From: Granulosicoccus sp964437945 | GTDB taxonomy: Bacteria > Pseudomonadota > Gammaproteobacteria > Granulosicoccales > Granulosicoccaceae | Direction: 5' to 3' | Assembly: GCA_964437945.1 (NCBI GenBank) | Contig: CAYTJF010000067.1 | Location: 1-23,576 of the forward strand | Length of the DNA stretch: 23,576 nt | Shown: positions 1 through 7,281 of the stretch, in pieces | Numbering within the stretch: position 1 is the stretch's first letter | Layout of the letters: the number at the start of each line of letters is the position of its first letter | Notes under the pieces: generated by a model | Told to the model about the DNA's origin: nothing | The model's database searches: none | Seen by the model: only the letters and a program-made list of their open reading frames with translations | Position numbers and translations under genes: made by a program

Positions 1-1
1 G

Positions 2-454
2 TTCTCCAAAGCATTTGGTCTGGCCGGATTGCGCGTTGGCTGGTGCCATGCGCCAAGCTGGATGATACCCGGTTTCTATGCAGCGCGCGGTATGGGTACA
101 GTTAACGCTGTGGCACAGGCTGCTGCCCTTGCAGCTTTGCATGATATTGATAATGTCCACGAGCGGGTCGCGCTTATCGTTAAGGAGCGTGAACGCATCG
201 TTTCAAATTTAAGAAAACACGGTGTTGTTGCGCTGCCGAGTCGGGCGAACTTTCTGTTGCTATGCTTCGAGGGCGCGGATGCCTCAATGGCAGAAGCCTT
301 TGTCGAATATTTGTTCGACCGTACCGGCATTTTGCTTAACCTTACCCGTGAAAGTGGATTGGAAGGATTTTTTCGCGTTAGTCTGTCACTACCTGAGCAT
401 AATGATATGCTTGTTGACGGTGTTTCCGAGTTTAGCAAACAGTACAACGGTTAA
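2..454 (+). CDS. PLP-dependent class I/II aminotransferase (HisC-like), C-terminal part
   Basis: Only the last 150 codons are inside the window and the 5' end is cut off. The reading frame opens with FSKAFGLAGLRVGW, the typical fold-type I aminotransferase segment in which the Lys (codon at 8-10) forms the Schiff base with pyridoxal phosphate. The C-terminal small domain follows, with ANFLLL near residue 75 and FRVSLSLPEHND near residue 122, where the Arg normally binds the substrate carboxylate or phosphate. This pattern is closest to the histidinol-phosphate aminotransferase branch. Many members of that branch act on other amino acids, so the substrate is not known. The next genes are MaoC-type and racemase-like rather than his genes, which argues for a catabolic role over histidine synthesis. 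A 52-base gap separates its stop from the next start, and the direction is the same, so co-transcription is likely. Confidence 0.85.
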   Translation, partial: FSKAFGLAGLRVGWCHAPSWMIPGFYAARGMGTVNAVAQAAALAALHDIDNVHERVALIVKERERIVSNLRKHGVVALPSRANFLLLCFEGADASMAEAFVEYLFDRTGILLNLTRESGLEGFFRVSLSLPEHNDMLVDGVSEFSKQYNG

Positions 455-506
455 TTTATGCACGCAAAACCAACCCCAGCCGTCGCAGATAAGTACATTA
501 CATAAA

Positions 507-998
507 ATGCAATACTGGGAAGATCTGTCCATCGGTCAAGTATTTGAAACTAGCACTATTACAATAGACGCTGCAGAAATCATCGCGTACGCAAAACAGT
601 TTGATCCGCAGCCGTATCATCTCGATCCTGCTATTGCCGGCGAATCAATTTTTGGTGGTCATTGCGCCAGTGGTTGGCAGGTTTGCGCGCTGATGATGCG
701 ACTACTCGCAGATACCATGAATGCTGAAGATATTCCTTCTGCAGGATCGTCGGCTGTTGAGTCCATGCGTTGGTTAAAACCCGTTTTTGCAAACGACACA
801 CTGCGCGCAACAATCGAGATCTTAAAACATCGCAGCGCTGAATCACACCCTCATTATGGGTTGACACACTGCTCTATTGATGTAAAAAACCAGCATGATA
901 AAAGCGTCATTGTGCTCAAGTCAGACATCATGATAGAAAAGCGGCCAGAATCCGGCAATTCTGGAGAAGTTTCTCACTCGACTAACAACAATGCCTGA
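507..998 (+). CDS. MaoC-like hot-dog dehydratase, first of a tandem pair
   Basis: This 163-residue protein has the single hot-dog domain of MaoC / (R)-specific enoyl-CoA hydratases. It starts MQYWEDLSIGQVFETS, the usual N-terminus of stand-alone MaoC proteins, so I place the start at the ATG at 507. The open frame runs further upstream, but that part overlaps the aminotransferase gene and has no family similarity. The hydratase-2 motif D-x4-H is present as FDPQPYH (about residues 32-37), followed by FGGHCASGWQ. Asp and His are the known catalytic pair of this family, so the protein may hydrate or dehydrate a CoA thioester. Its 3' end overlaps the next MaoC gene by 8 bases, which suggests translational coupling and a heteromeric pair. 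The acyl substrate cannot be read from the sequence. No strong Shine-Dalgarno is visible. Confidence 0.8.
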   Translation: MQYWEDLSIGQVFETSTITIDAAEIIAYAKQFDPQPYHLDPAIAGESIFGGHCASGWQVCALMMRLLADTMNAEDIPSAGSSAVESMRWLKPVFANDTLRATIEILKHRSAESHPHYGLTHCSIDVKNQHDKSVIVLKSDIMIEKRPESGNSGEVSHSTNNNA

Positions 999-1488
999 AC
1001 CTCAACAGAATTTTCGCACCCGCTGGTTTGAAGACATTCCGGTCGGTGAGTTTCATGTGCTCGGTAATCACACCTTTGGTGAAAAGGAAATTATCGATTT
1101 CGGCAAGCAGTACACGCCGTTTCCGATGCATATTGATCTGGATTTAGCACATGACACACACTATAAAGGTCTGGTCGCATCGGGCTGGCATATCTGTGGT
1201 ATCTGGATGCGTTTGATGGTGACCTACATGGAACGTTATGCCAGTGGTGTTAGAGACGGCCGGCGAAACGGTGCTGGTGTCGGCTTTAACAATATGCAAT
1301 GGCTGCAGCCGGTGCGGCCTGGTCACAATCTAACGTTTACCTATGAAATTGTAGAGAAACCGGACACGGTGATACGCGATAAGTGGGGCATTGTTCGTAG
1401 TCGCAACGAGGCCTATAATCAAAATGGAGAATTGGTATTTAGCTTTGTTATTGACATTCTTGCAAAGCGGCGCCCGAAGACTGTTTGA
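991..1488 (+). CDS. MaoC-like hot-dog protein, second of pair, catalytic Asp missing
   Basis: This 165-residue MaoC-family protein begins inside the end of the preceding MaoC gene (8-base overlap). It aligns with its neighbour over the whole length: ...DIPVGEFHVLGNHTF, then KQYTPFPMHIDLD, then GLVASGWHICGIWMR, then MQWLQPVRPG. The key difference is in the hydratase motif: the first copy has DPQPYH, whereas this one has TPFPMH, with Thr at the position of the catalytic Asp and the His retained. In known heteromeric hot-dog dehydratases one subunit often carries the active site while the other is structural, so a heterodimer with the upstream protein is a reasonable inference. It could also be a thioesterase-like or mesaconyl/methylfumaryl-CoA-hydratase-type protein with a shifted residue. 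A 65-base gap leads to the racemase-like gene. Confidence 0.78.
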   Translation: MPEPQQNFRTRWFEDIPVGEFHVLGNHTFGEKEIIDFGKQYTPFPMHIDLDLAHDTHYKGLVASGWHICGIWMRLMVTYMERYASGVRDGRRNGAGVGFNNMQWLQPVRPGHNLTFTYEIVEKPDTVIRDKWGIVRSRNEAYNQNGELVFSFVIDILAKRRPKTV

Positions 1489-1553
1489 AGGTTTAGCTTG
1501 TATCATCGCCTTTTTGTACGTCGCCTGGTGTATTCATTATAGGAAAGCACACA

Positions 1554-2327
1554 GTGAAAATCTGGTACCAAAGTTATGTTGATGCGGAGCACGGTGAATC
1601 CTATTGGAAATACCTTGCCCGACATCTGGATGCAATTGTTGATCCCGGCACCGTTGTAGACATCAAAGGTATTACGCCTCACGATTCTTACGCTCATCCC
1701 ATTGTTGAGTTTCGTTGTGCACGTGAAGTGATTTGCAATGCAGCTATCGCTGAAAAGGAAGGGTACGATGCCTTCGTTGTAGGTCACTTTCAGGACGCTG
1801 GTTTGTATGAGGCTCGCTCAGTAGTTGATATACCGGTAGTTGGGCTGGGTGAATCTTCAATGTTGTATGCTTGTCAGCTGGGTCAGCGAACCGGAATTGT
1901 GACCATAAATCCAAGATATATCTCCTGGTTTCAACAACAAATTACAAAGTATGGTTTAGACAAGCGCATTACCGGCGTTCATGCCTTAAGTTTTCAACCA
2001 GGGCAAATTATGCAGGCGTTTGGAAGTAATGAAAAACTGCAGGAGGTTGCGGACTTATTTGAAAAGCAGGCCGAACCTTTGGTAGCGCAAGGTGCTGATG
2101 TTTTGATTCCTGGTGGTGGTATTCCAATGTTGCTGTTTTCACAGTTGCAAAAACACGCAGTCAATGGTGCACCTGTCATCAATGGTATACCCATTGTTGT
2201 GAAGATGGCTGAAATGGCCGTCAAGTTGCGCCAAAGTACTGGTTTATCCGTCAGTCGTGTGTCGGATTTTATGAAGCCACCGCCAGAGATTCTAGAAGAA
2301 TTTATGACTCATCCCAAAGGTCTTTAG
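1554..2327 (+). CDS. Asp/Glu/hydantoin racemase-fold protein lacking both usual cysteines
   Basis: This 257-residue protein starts at GTG 1554, with AGGAAAG (1541-1547) as ribosome binding site. It has the overall pattern of the Asp/Glu racemase superfamily, closest to hydantoin racemases: an N-terminal MKIWYQSYVD strand, DAFVVGHFQDAGLYEAR around residues 72-88, then ADVLIPGGGIPML around 181-193. In hydantoin and Asp/Glu racemases these two segments carry the two catalytic cysteines (a CFDDPG-like motif and a GCxGM-like motif). Here the first Cys is replaced by His78 and the second by Gly188. The protein therefore probably does not run the two-cysteine racemisation and may be an isomerase, decarboxylase or hydrolase of the same fold. 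The upstream aminotransferase and MaoC genes suggest a carboxylic or amino acid substrate, but no pathway is recognised. Confidence 0.72.
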   Translation: MKIWYQSYVDAEHGESYWKYLARHLDAIVDPGTVVDIKGITPHDSYAHPIVEFRCAREVICNAAIAEKEGYDAFVVGHFQDAGLYEARSVVDIPVVGLGESSMLYACQLGQRTGIVTINPRYISWFQQQITKYGLDKRITGVHALSFQPGQIMQAFGSNEKLQEVADLFEKQAEPLVAQGADVLIPGGGIPMLLFSQLQKHAVNGAPVINGIPIVVKMAEMAVKLRQSTGLSVSRVSDFMKPPPEILEEFMTHPKGL

Positions 2328-2374
2328 CAATAGCTTAGTGCGGTATTCAATTATCGAGCAATATCAATCCCTGT

Positions 2375-2611
2375 CTAGCAACTTACCAGAAATAAAGTAA
2401 TCGCCGGAAATGCCAGCAACAGTGCTACGCGAAACAAATCGGTTATTACAAAAAATATGACGACCTTATAAGACTCGATTATCGGTGTCGACTTATCCAT
2501 TAAATTGATAGTAAATACATCCATGCCAACCAGCGGAGTAATCAGTCTTATCTGGTGTGCGTGCAAGAAATCATTGCACCAGAGCACAATTCTGGTTAAC
2601 GTACCATTCAA
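2375..2611 (-). pseudogene. TRAP transporter large permease (DctM) C-terminal remnant
   Basis: The minus strand reads through about 78 codons that look like the last membrane segments of a TRAP dicarboxylate-type transporter large subunit. The diagnostic part is LITPLVGMDVFTIN followed by TDLFRVALLLAFPAITLFL, matching the family pattern LITPPVGxNxFV ... ADLxRxALLLxFP. The conserved second Pro of ITPPVG has become Leu, and the preceding segment (LWCNDFLHAHQIR) has lost the usual hydrophobic EIG pattern, which suggests neutral decay. A complete DctM is roughly 430 residues, so more than 80% of the gene is missing; to the right, the iolG-like gene starts directly. No transporter subunits DctP or DctQ lie nearby. 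This is a relic of a rearrangement rather than a working small membrane protein, though a fortuitous hydrophobic ORF cannot be fully excluded. Confidence 0.6.
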
Positions 2612-2632
2612 CTATGATTGAGAACAAATAAA

Positions 2633-3631
2633 TTGCTAAAAACAGGATTACTTGGAGCAGGTCGTATTGGCGAAGTGCATGCGCGTGCCATCGCGTCACA
2701 CCCAGCGAGCAAACTTACTGCAGTGTCAGACGTTCGCACCGAAAGTGCCGAAATGTTAGCGGCGCGGTATGGTACAAAAGTACTTACTTCCAGTCAGATA
2801 ATTGCAGACCCCGAAATCGATGCAGTACTAATCGCGACATCAACCGATACACATTCCGATTTAATAGAAGAAGCGACGGCTGCAGGTAAAGCAGTACTGT
2901 GCGAAAAGCCGGTTGATTTAAGTCTGGCACGTGCACGAGAATGTCAAATTGCCGCAGCGAAAACACGAAAACCAGTCATGGTTGGATTCAATCGTCGATT
3001 TGACCCTAGCTTCAAGGTGTTCCAGCAGGCGGTGGACGCAGGTGAAATAGGCAAACGCGAGTTATTGTCAATCACCTCATTTGATCCGTCACCCCCACCA
3101 ATTGAATACATCAAAGTTTCTGGTGGCTTGTTCCGCGACATGATGATTCACGACTTTGACATGGCGAATTTTATAATGAAGCAACATCCGGAAACCATAG
3201 CGGCCACTGGAAGTTCGATCGTCGATTCGGACATTGCCGCAGAAGGGGACATCGACACCGCTGTAGTTACGCTAAGCTATGCAGGCGGAGAAATGGCTGT
3301 TATCAAGAATTCTCGACGAGCAGTGTACGGCTATGATCAACGGCTCGAATTGCTTGGTTCAGAAGGTTTGCTGCAAGCTCAAAACATGCTTGAAAATTCT
3401 GTGATTAAATCTAACACCAACGGAGTTACCGGTGCGAAACCAACCTACTTTTTTCTTGAACGTTATATGCCTGCGTATGAAGCAGAGTGGGACGCATTTG
3501 TTACGGCAATTAGTGATAACTCCGCGCTACCGGTGACTCTGGATGATGGCATAGCAGCTCTGGCCATGGCAGAAGCCGCTGTCCAATCGGCTCAATCCGG
3601 TTTACCTGTCAAGCTGAAAGACCTGATGTAA
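2633..3631 (+). CDS. iolG: Inositol 2-dehydrogenase-type Gfo/Idh/MocA oxidoreductase
   Basis: This is a 332-residue NAD(P)-dependent sugar/polyol dehydrogenase. The N-terminal Rossmann fold shows GLLGAGRIGEVHA, the next domain opens with the EKPVD motif (Lys is the conserved catalytic lysine), and later GLFRDMMIHDFDMA supplies the Asp and His expected in myo-inositol dehydrogenases. The C-terminal ATGSSIVDSDI and RRAVYGYDQRLELLG segments are typical of IolG, which oxidises myo-inositol to scyllo-inosose in the cytoplasm. I choose the TTG at 2633 because the protein then begins MLKTGLLGAG as in relatives, with GAGAA about 9 bases upstream. A TTG at 2618 in the same frame is the alternative and adds five residues. 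The nearby IolB homologue supports an inositol role. iolC, iolD and iolE are not in this window. The exact polyol specificity is inferred. Confidence 0.85.
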   Translation: MLKTGLLGAGRIGEVHARAIASHPASKLTAVSDVRTESAEMLAARYGTKVLTSSQIIADPEIDAVLIATSTDTHSDLIEEATAAGKAVLCEKPVDLSLARARECQIAAAKTRKPVMVGFNRRFDPSFKVFQQAVDAGEIGKRELLSITSFDPSPPPIEYIKVSGGLFRDMMIHDFDMANFIMKQHPETIAATGSSIVDSDIAAEGDIDTAVVTLSYAGGEMAVIKNSRRAVYGYDQRLELLGSEGLLQAQNMLENSVIKSNTNGVTGAKPTYFFLERYMPAYEAEWDAFVTAISDNSALPVTLDDGIAALAMAEAAVQSAQSGLPVKLKDLM

Positions 3632-3716
3632 CTGATTCCATCCCGCTATATGATCAATCGGCTAAAACTGCAGTTGCTGATGGACAAGTTCATTCCCGCA
3701 TCCGTAGAGCCCACTT

Positions 3717-3722
3717 AAGGAG
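3717..3722 (+). promoter_or_regulatory. Strong Shine-Dalgarno for iolB
   Basis: AAGGAG lies 8 bases before the TTG at 3731. It fixes the non-ATG start of iolB, since no ATG with comparable spacing exists in that frame. Confidence 0.7.
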
Positions 3723-3730
3723 ACAGTTCT

Positions 3731-4540
3731 TTGCCAGATCTAATAAAAAAGCCATTCGGCACGCACGGGAAAGTGCATGAGATTACACCTGCCAGTGCTG
3801 GCTGGCAGTATGTTGGGTTCTCTTTGTATCAGCTAAAAGCTGGCGATGTAGCAGCCGAGTCAACTGGCAACAATGAAGTCATTCTGGTTATGGTTGAAGG
3901 CAAAGCCAACATTTCCGGTGACGGGAAGGATTGGGGAGTTCTTGGCGAACGGATGGACGTATTTGAGAAAACAGCGCCACATTGCGTTTATCTTCCAAAC
4001 GGTGCCGATTGGCATGTTAAAGCCGAAACGGATTGCGTCGTTGCGGTTTGCCAGGCCCCGGGAAAAGGCGGTCACCAGGCACGCGTAATCGGTCCCGCTG
4101 GTATCTCTTTGACCGAGCGAGGGAAGGGAGGGAACACGCGATACATCAATAACATTGCCATGGAGCACGAAGACTATTGCGATTCACTGCTGGTCACTGA
4201 AGTGTTTACACCAGCGGGTCATTGGTCGTCATACCCAAGCCATCGACACGACGAAGACGATTTCCCGCGCATTACTTATCTTGAGGAAACCTACTATCAC
4301 CGACTAAAACCAGCGACGGGATTCGGCATTCAACGTGTCTATACTGATGATGGCCAGCTCGACGAGACCATGGCAGTTGCGAATGGTGATGTGGTGCTGG
4401 TACCACGAGGCCACCATCCATGTGCTGCACCCTATGGTTTTGAGATGTACTACTTGAATGTGATGGCAGGTCCTCTGCGTAAATGGCGATTCGCACTGGC
4501 ACCTGAGGTCGAATGGATTGCCGAACGAGATAAAAGCTAG
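3731..4540 (+). CDS. iolB: 5-deoxy-glucuronate isomerase
   Basis: This 269-residue protein has the usual IolB length. IolB converts 5-deoxy-D-glucuronate to 2-deoxy-5-keto-D-gluconate in the myo-inositol pathway and is a bicupin metal enzyme. Visible family markers are VMVEGKANISGDG in the first cupin, YPSHRHDEDDFPR with EETYYHR (metal-binding His and Glu, about residues 160-180), PATGFGIQRVYTDDGQLDE, and VLVPRGHHPCAAPYG near residue 225. The start is TTG 3731, set by AAGGAG just upstream. It follows the iolG-like gene after about 100 bases on the same strand, and an inositol-dehydrogenase-like pseudogene follows it. With only IolG and IolB present here, the rest of the pathway must be encoded elsewhere if it works. 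Confidence 0.93.
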   Translation: MPDLIKKPFGTHGKVHEITPASAGWQYVGFSLYQLKAGDVAAESTGNNEVILVMVEGKANISGDGKDWGVLGERMDVFEKTAPHCVYLPNGADWHVKAETDCVVAVCQAPGKGGHQARVIGPAGISLTERGKGGNTRYINNIAMEHEDYCDSLLVTEVFTPAGHWSSYPSHRHDEDDFPRITYLEETYYHRLKPATGFGIQRVYTDDGQLDETMAVANGDVVLVPRGHHPCAAPYGFEMYYLNVMAGPLRKWRFALAPEVEWIAERDKS

Positions 4541-4588
4541 GGCATGACTGAAGGTAGACCTTAAGGCTGATATTGTTGTCGAACAGAC

Positions 4589-5108
4589 ATGAGTGTGCGC
4601 TCGCTGTCATCAGACGAATGTATAAAAGTAATGAACGCCGAACAGGCATCAGGAGAACACTTTATACAACTTGGTTTTATGCGTCGCTACGATCAGACAT
4701 ATGTACAAATGAAGCGTGCATTTGATGATGGTGCTCGAGACCCATGACGAGCAGTTGGTCACTGTTGAAATCAACAATAATGCTGCATATGGGTATGATG
4801 TACGAACAGAGTTAGTCGGTGAGACCAGTAGCATGATATCGAATCCTATTGCATACACTCGTACTGATGCGCAATTGGGTAGTCGAACCGATTACAATTC
4901 TAATTGGCGTGAACGCTACTTTGATGCATGCAGAAAACAGAACCGAGCGTTTGTGCGGATTATCGAAAGCGGTGTATTGGCCAACAAAGCGGCTAATTGT
5001 TGGGATGGTTACTGTGCGACAGTGATCGGTGAAGCAGGAGTCATTGCACTTGAATCGAGCACCAAGCAGGTTGTTGGCCTTATCGATCAACCGGAGTTCT
5101 ATGCATAA
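4589..5108 (+). pseudogene. Decayed second inositol dehydrogenase-like gene (Gfo/Idh/MocA), internal deletion plus frame change
   Basis: Two reading frames each carry part of a Gfo/Idh/MocA dehydrogenase. From the ATG at 4589 one frame reads SSDECIKVMNAEQASGEHFI and then QLGFMRRYDQTYVQMKRAFD (about to 4728). This is the stretch that normally follows the EKP motif, and it stops at 4744-4746. A second frame (from about 4716) reads THDEQLVTVEINNNAAYGYD, then VRTELVGE, and continues to a normal C-terminus ending at 5108. This corresponds to the C-terminal substrate domain of the same family. Missing are most of the Rossmann domain before 4589 and roughly 100 or more residues between the two parts, including the catalytic D-x3-H segment. 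The protein cannot be functional as one chain. It sits directly after iolB and is likely a dead paralogue or horizontally acquired relative of the iolG at 2633. Confidence 0.75.
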
Positions 5109-5178
5109 AATAGGTTTTATGTCAGATAGCCTCACAGGCATGACTGCTGACGAATTCTTTGGCAAGAGATTGTACTAG
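5101..5178 (+). pseudogene. Stub of a TIM-barrel sugar isomerase/epimerase N-terminus
   Basis: A 25-codon frame starts at an ATG overlapping the stop of the dehydrogenase pseudogene (ATGCATAA) and reads MHKIGFMSDSLTGMTADEFF before stopping at 5176-5178. The opening resembles the first beta strand and loop of xylose-isomerase-like TIM barrel proteins (pattern KIGFxSDSL...), which often follow an inositol dehydrogenase. The overlap with the upstream stop is the normal arrangement of a coupled operon pair, which supports a real lost gene. The rest of the barrel (about 250 residues) is absent. The assignment rests on a short stretch and is tentative. Confidence 0.4.
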
Positions 5179-5357
5179 ATGACAACGATAACTTTATATT
5201 ACACAGGCGGCTCTTACACACATGCAGATAGACACCTTGCAGACGAAGTGGTAAAGGAGACAACCATTGAGTCTCTAAATCAATAAATTTTCTGGCCGAG
5301 ATTTTCCGATTAAACAGCTGCATAATAAACTCGTTGAATCCATGCGGACAAAATCAC
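5179..5357. other. Gene-poor spacer after the decayed genes
   Basis: This 179-base stretch holds a 35-codon frame at 5180-5287 beginning MTTITLYYTGGSYTHADRHL that may be a further scrap of the lost isomerase region, but it has no recognisable motif. No clear promoter or terminator was found. Confidence 0.3.
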
Positions 5358-6140
5358 ATGAAACCAAATTTTCCATTAGCCGCTTGCGCTGAAACGATCT
5401 GGCAGGACCAGCCTATTGAATGGCGTGCGAAGAAACTCACCGAACTGGGGTTTGGCGTTGGCTTGTGGAATTGGCCTGAGCATGATCTCAATAAGCTTGA
5501 ATCCGTCGGTGCTGACTACACCATCATGAACGGTTATCTGCAGGGGCGTCTCGCCGATGATGATGGTGCAGATCTATTACTCAAAAGTGCGCATGAAACG
5601 GCTCAGGTCGGAAAACGCCTTGGTGTGCAACGATTAAACCTGCACGGTACCGGATTGGGTGAGGGTGGTATTCCCGTTGTTAAACACGATACCGTCACAG
5701 GTGCAATGTGGCTAAAGGCGATTGAAACGCTTAACCGAATCTGCGATATGGCAGAAGAAGAAGGTGTACTTTTTACACTTGAAAACCTGAATTTAATGGA
5801 ACACCCAGGATGCCCTTTTAACACTACGCAAGACGTATTGACCCTGGTTTCGACTGTAGACAGGCCCCAATTACGTATCAATCTTGATCTTTACCACACA
5901 CAAATTGGCGATGGTGATGTAGTTCGCTGGTGTGAGAAATGTTTACCGTGGATTGGTGAAGTGCAAGTTGCCGACAACCCTGGACGCTTTGAACCTGGTA
6001 CTGGAGAAATGAACTACCCTTACATTGCAAACGCGTTGTACAAAATGGGCTATCGCGGGCCAGTCGCGTTAGAGTCCTATGCCAAGGGCGATGTGGAAGC
6101 CGCATTGGATGCGTTTAGACAGGCTTTTTCACTATCATGA
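5358..6140 (+). CDS. Hydroxypyruvate isomerase-family TIM barrel protein
   Basis: This 260-residue xylose-isomerase-like TIM barrel protein is closest to hydroxypyruvate isomerase (Hyi) and 2-oxo-tetronate isomerase (OtnI). The markers are FTLENLNLMEHPG (catalytic Glu, about residue 144), INLDLYHTQIGDGD (Asp and His ligands), the signature EVQVADNPGRFEPGTGEMNY, and VALESY near the C-terminus (second catalytic Glu). Hyi enzymes interconvert hydroxypyruvate and tartronate semialdehyde. I take ATG 5358 as start; an upstream TTG (5334) adds eight residues without family similarity. The gene lies 206 bases before the D-apionate genes. A role there is plausible: it could be the xylose-isomerase-fold 3-oxo-isoapionate decarboxylase (OiaC type), or could process glycolate-derived C3 units. 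The family is clear, the substrate is not. Confidence 0.75.
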   Translation: MKPNFPLAACAETIWQDQPIEWRAKKLTELGFGVGLWNWPEHDLNKLESVGADYTIMNGYLQGRLADDDGADLLLKSAHETAQVGKRLGVQRLNLHGTGLGEGGIPVVKHDTVTGAMWLKAIETLNRICDMAEEEGVLFTLENLNLMEHPGCPFNTTQDVLTLVSTVDRPQLRINLDLYHTQIGDGDVVRWCEKCLPWIGEVQVADNPGRFEPGTGEMNYPYIANALYKMGYRGPVALESYAKGDVEAALDAFRQAFSLS

Positions 6141-6346
6141 CCTTATCATTATGGCTCCGGCTCGGAATATGCAATTGACATAAACAGCATGGATCCCATA
6201 CCATCGCTTAGTATCAAACAAAGCATTAAAGCGTTTTATCGCAATTCATAACGTGCTCATATACACACATTTCTGGTCTTGTTTTTTTATATAGCTACCA
6301 AAACATCAAATAATTCCATCAGCCACAATTCAACAAAGGAAAGACT
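6141..6346 (+). promoter_or_regulatory. Upstream region of the apiose cluster with weak promoter candidate
   Basis: This 206-base AT-rich spacer contains no gene. A TTGACA hexamer at 6175-6180 is followed after 16 bases by CATACC (6197-6202), a poor -10. Between and over it lies TGGATCCCATACCA (6190-6203), an imperfect inverted repeat that could be an operator. AAAGGA at 6335-6340 is the ribosome binding site of the next gene. The promoter call is tentative. Confidence 0.35.
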
Positions 6347-7174
6347 GTGACTCAAATAGCACTTTTTGGAGCAGGCGGAAAAATGGGTTATCGTCTGTCC
6401 GTCAATTTAAAAAACTCTGACTATACAGTTAAACATGTTGAAGTGAGTGAACCCGGTCGCGAGCGTTTATTAAATGGCTTGGGTATTGAGTGTGTTTCTG
6501 CCGAGGCAGCTTTAAGCGGCACCGATGTTGTGATACTCGCGGTGCCTGATACGGTAATTGGTAAAGTAGCCAGTTCAATCGTACCGCAACTGCAACCGGG
6601 CACAATGGTTATCACACTTGATCCCGCAGCAGCATTTGCTGGACACTTACCAGAAAATACCGATCTGGTGTACTTCGTAACCCATCCATGTCATCCGGAC
6701 ATATTCAACGATGAAACATCGCTAGAAGCCAAGCGAGATTTTTTTGGTGGTTCACTTGCCAGGCAGCATATCGTCAACGCACTAATGCAAGGGCCGGAAG
6801 AACAGTACCGTATAGGAGAACAGATCGCTAAAACTATCTATGCACCTGTTGATCGTTCGCACAGGGTTTCGGTTGAACAAATGGCATTGTTGGAACCTGG
6901 TCTTTCCGAAACCGTGTGCGCCTCTTTACTCACAGTTATGCGAGAAGCTATGGATGAAGTTGTGCGACGTGGCGTGGACAAGCAGGTAGCTCGGGACTTC
7001 TTGCTGGGCCATATGAATATTCTGGGCGCAGTTATCTTTGACGAAGTCGATGGGCAGTTTTCAGATGCCTGTAACAAGGCGATTGTAAACGGTAAACCAA
7101 TGATTTTCAAAGATGACTGGAAGCGCGTATTTGAGCCTGAAGAGATCGCAGAAAGCGTCAGAAGAATTACCTGA
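6347..7174 (+). CDS. apnO: D-apionate oxidoisomerase
   Basis: This 275-residue NAD-dependent dehydrogenase starts at GTG 6347 (AAAGGA 7 bases upstream). The N-terminus IALFGAGGKMGYRLSVNL is a Rossmann nucleotide-binding loop. Further markers are VVILAVPDTVIGKVA, VITLDPAAAFAG, YFVTHPCHPDIFNDE, RDFFGGSLA, ALMQGPEEQY, SVEQMALLEPGLSETV and the C-terminal FKDDWKRVFEPE. This combination matches the ApnO family known from D-apiose catabolism, which oxidises D-apionate and rearranges it to 3-oxo-isoapionate, a beta-hydroxyacid-dehydrogenase/reductoisomerase-like reaction in the cytoplasm. The downstream DUF1537 kinase, RuBisCO-like protein, ApsD and ApnL give strong context. The gene is the first of the clear apiose block and is followed by a 107-base gap. 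Confidence 0.85.
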   Translation: MTQIALFGAGGKMGYRLSVNLKNSDYTVKHVEVSEPGRERLLNGLGIECVSAEAALSGTDVVILAVPDTVIGKVASSIVPQLQPGTMVITLDPAAAFAGHLPENTDLVYFVTHPCHPDIFNDETSLEAKRDFFGGSLARQHIVNALMQGPEEQYRIGEQIAKTIYAPVDRSHRVSVEQMALLEPGLSETVCASLLTVMREAMDEVVRRGVDKQVARDFLLGHMNILGAVIFDEVDGQFSDACNKAIVNGKPMIFKDDWKRVFEPEEIAESVRRIT

Positions 7175-7281
7175 ACCCTCATGCCATCTTTTCACGATAA
7201 CTCAATAAAACTAATATTTTCGTGTTGCGTATGGCTTGCAAGCAAATCCGAAGAAATAAGCCGTAATTAAATCAAGCGACC

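Noticed and set aside
222..506. Upstream extension of the first MaoC gene to 222
   Set aside because: This part overlaps the aminotransferase coding region in another frame and shows no family similarity; the MaoC domain begins at the ATG at 507.
2618..3631. Inositol dehydrogenase start at TTG 2618
   Set aside because: Kept only as an alternative; the TTG at 2633 gives the conserved N-terminus and better Shine-Dalgarno spacing.
4716..5108. A stand-alone 130-residue gene
   Set aside because: It is only the C-terminal domain of a Gfo/Idh/MocA dehydrogenase, and the preceding part of the same protein is visible in another frame just upstream, so it is treated as part of a pseudogene.
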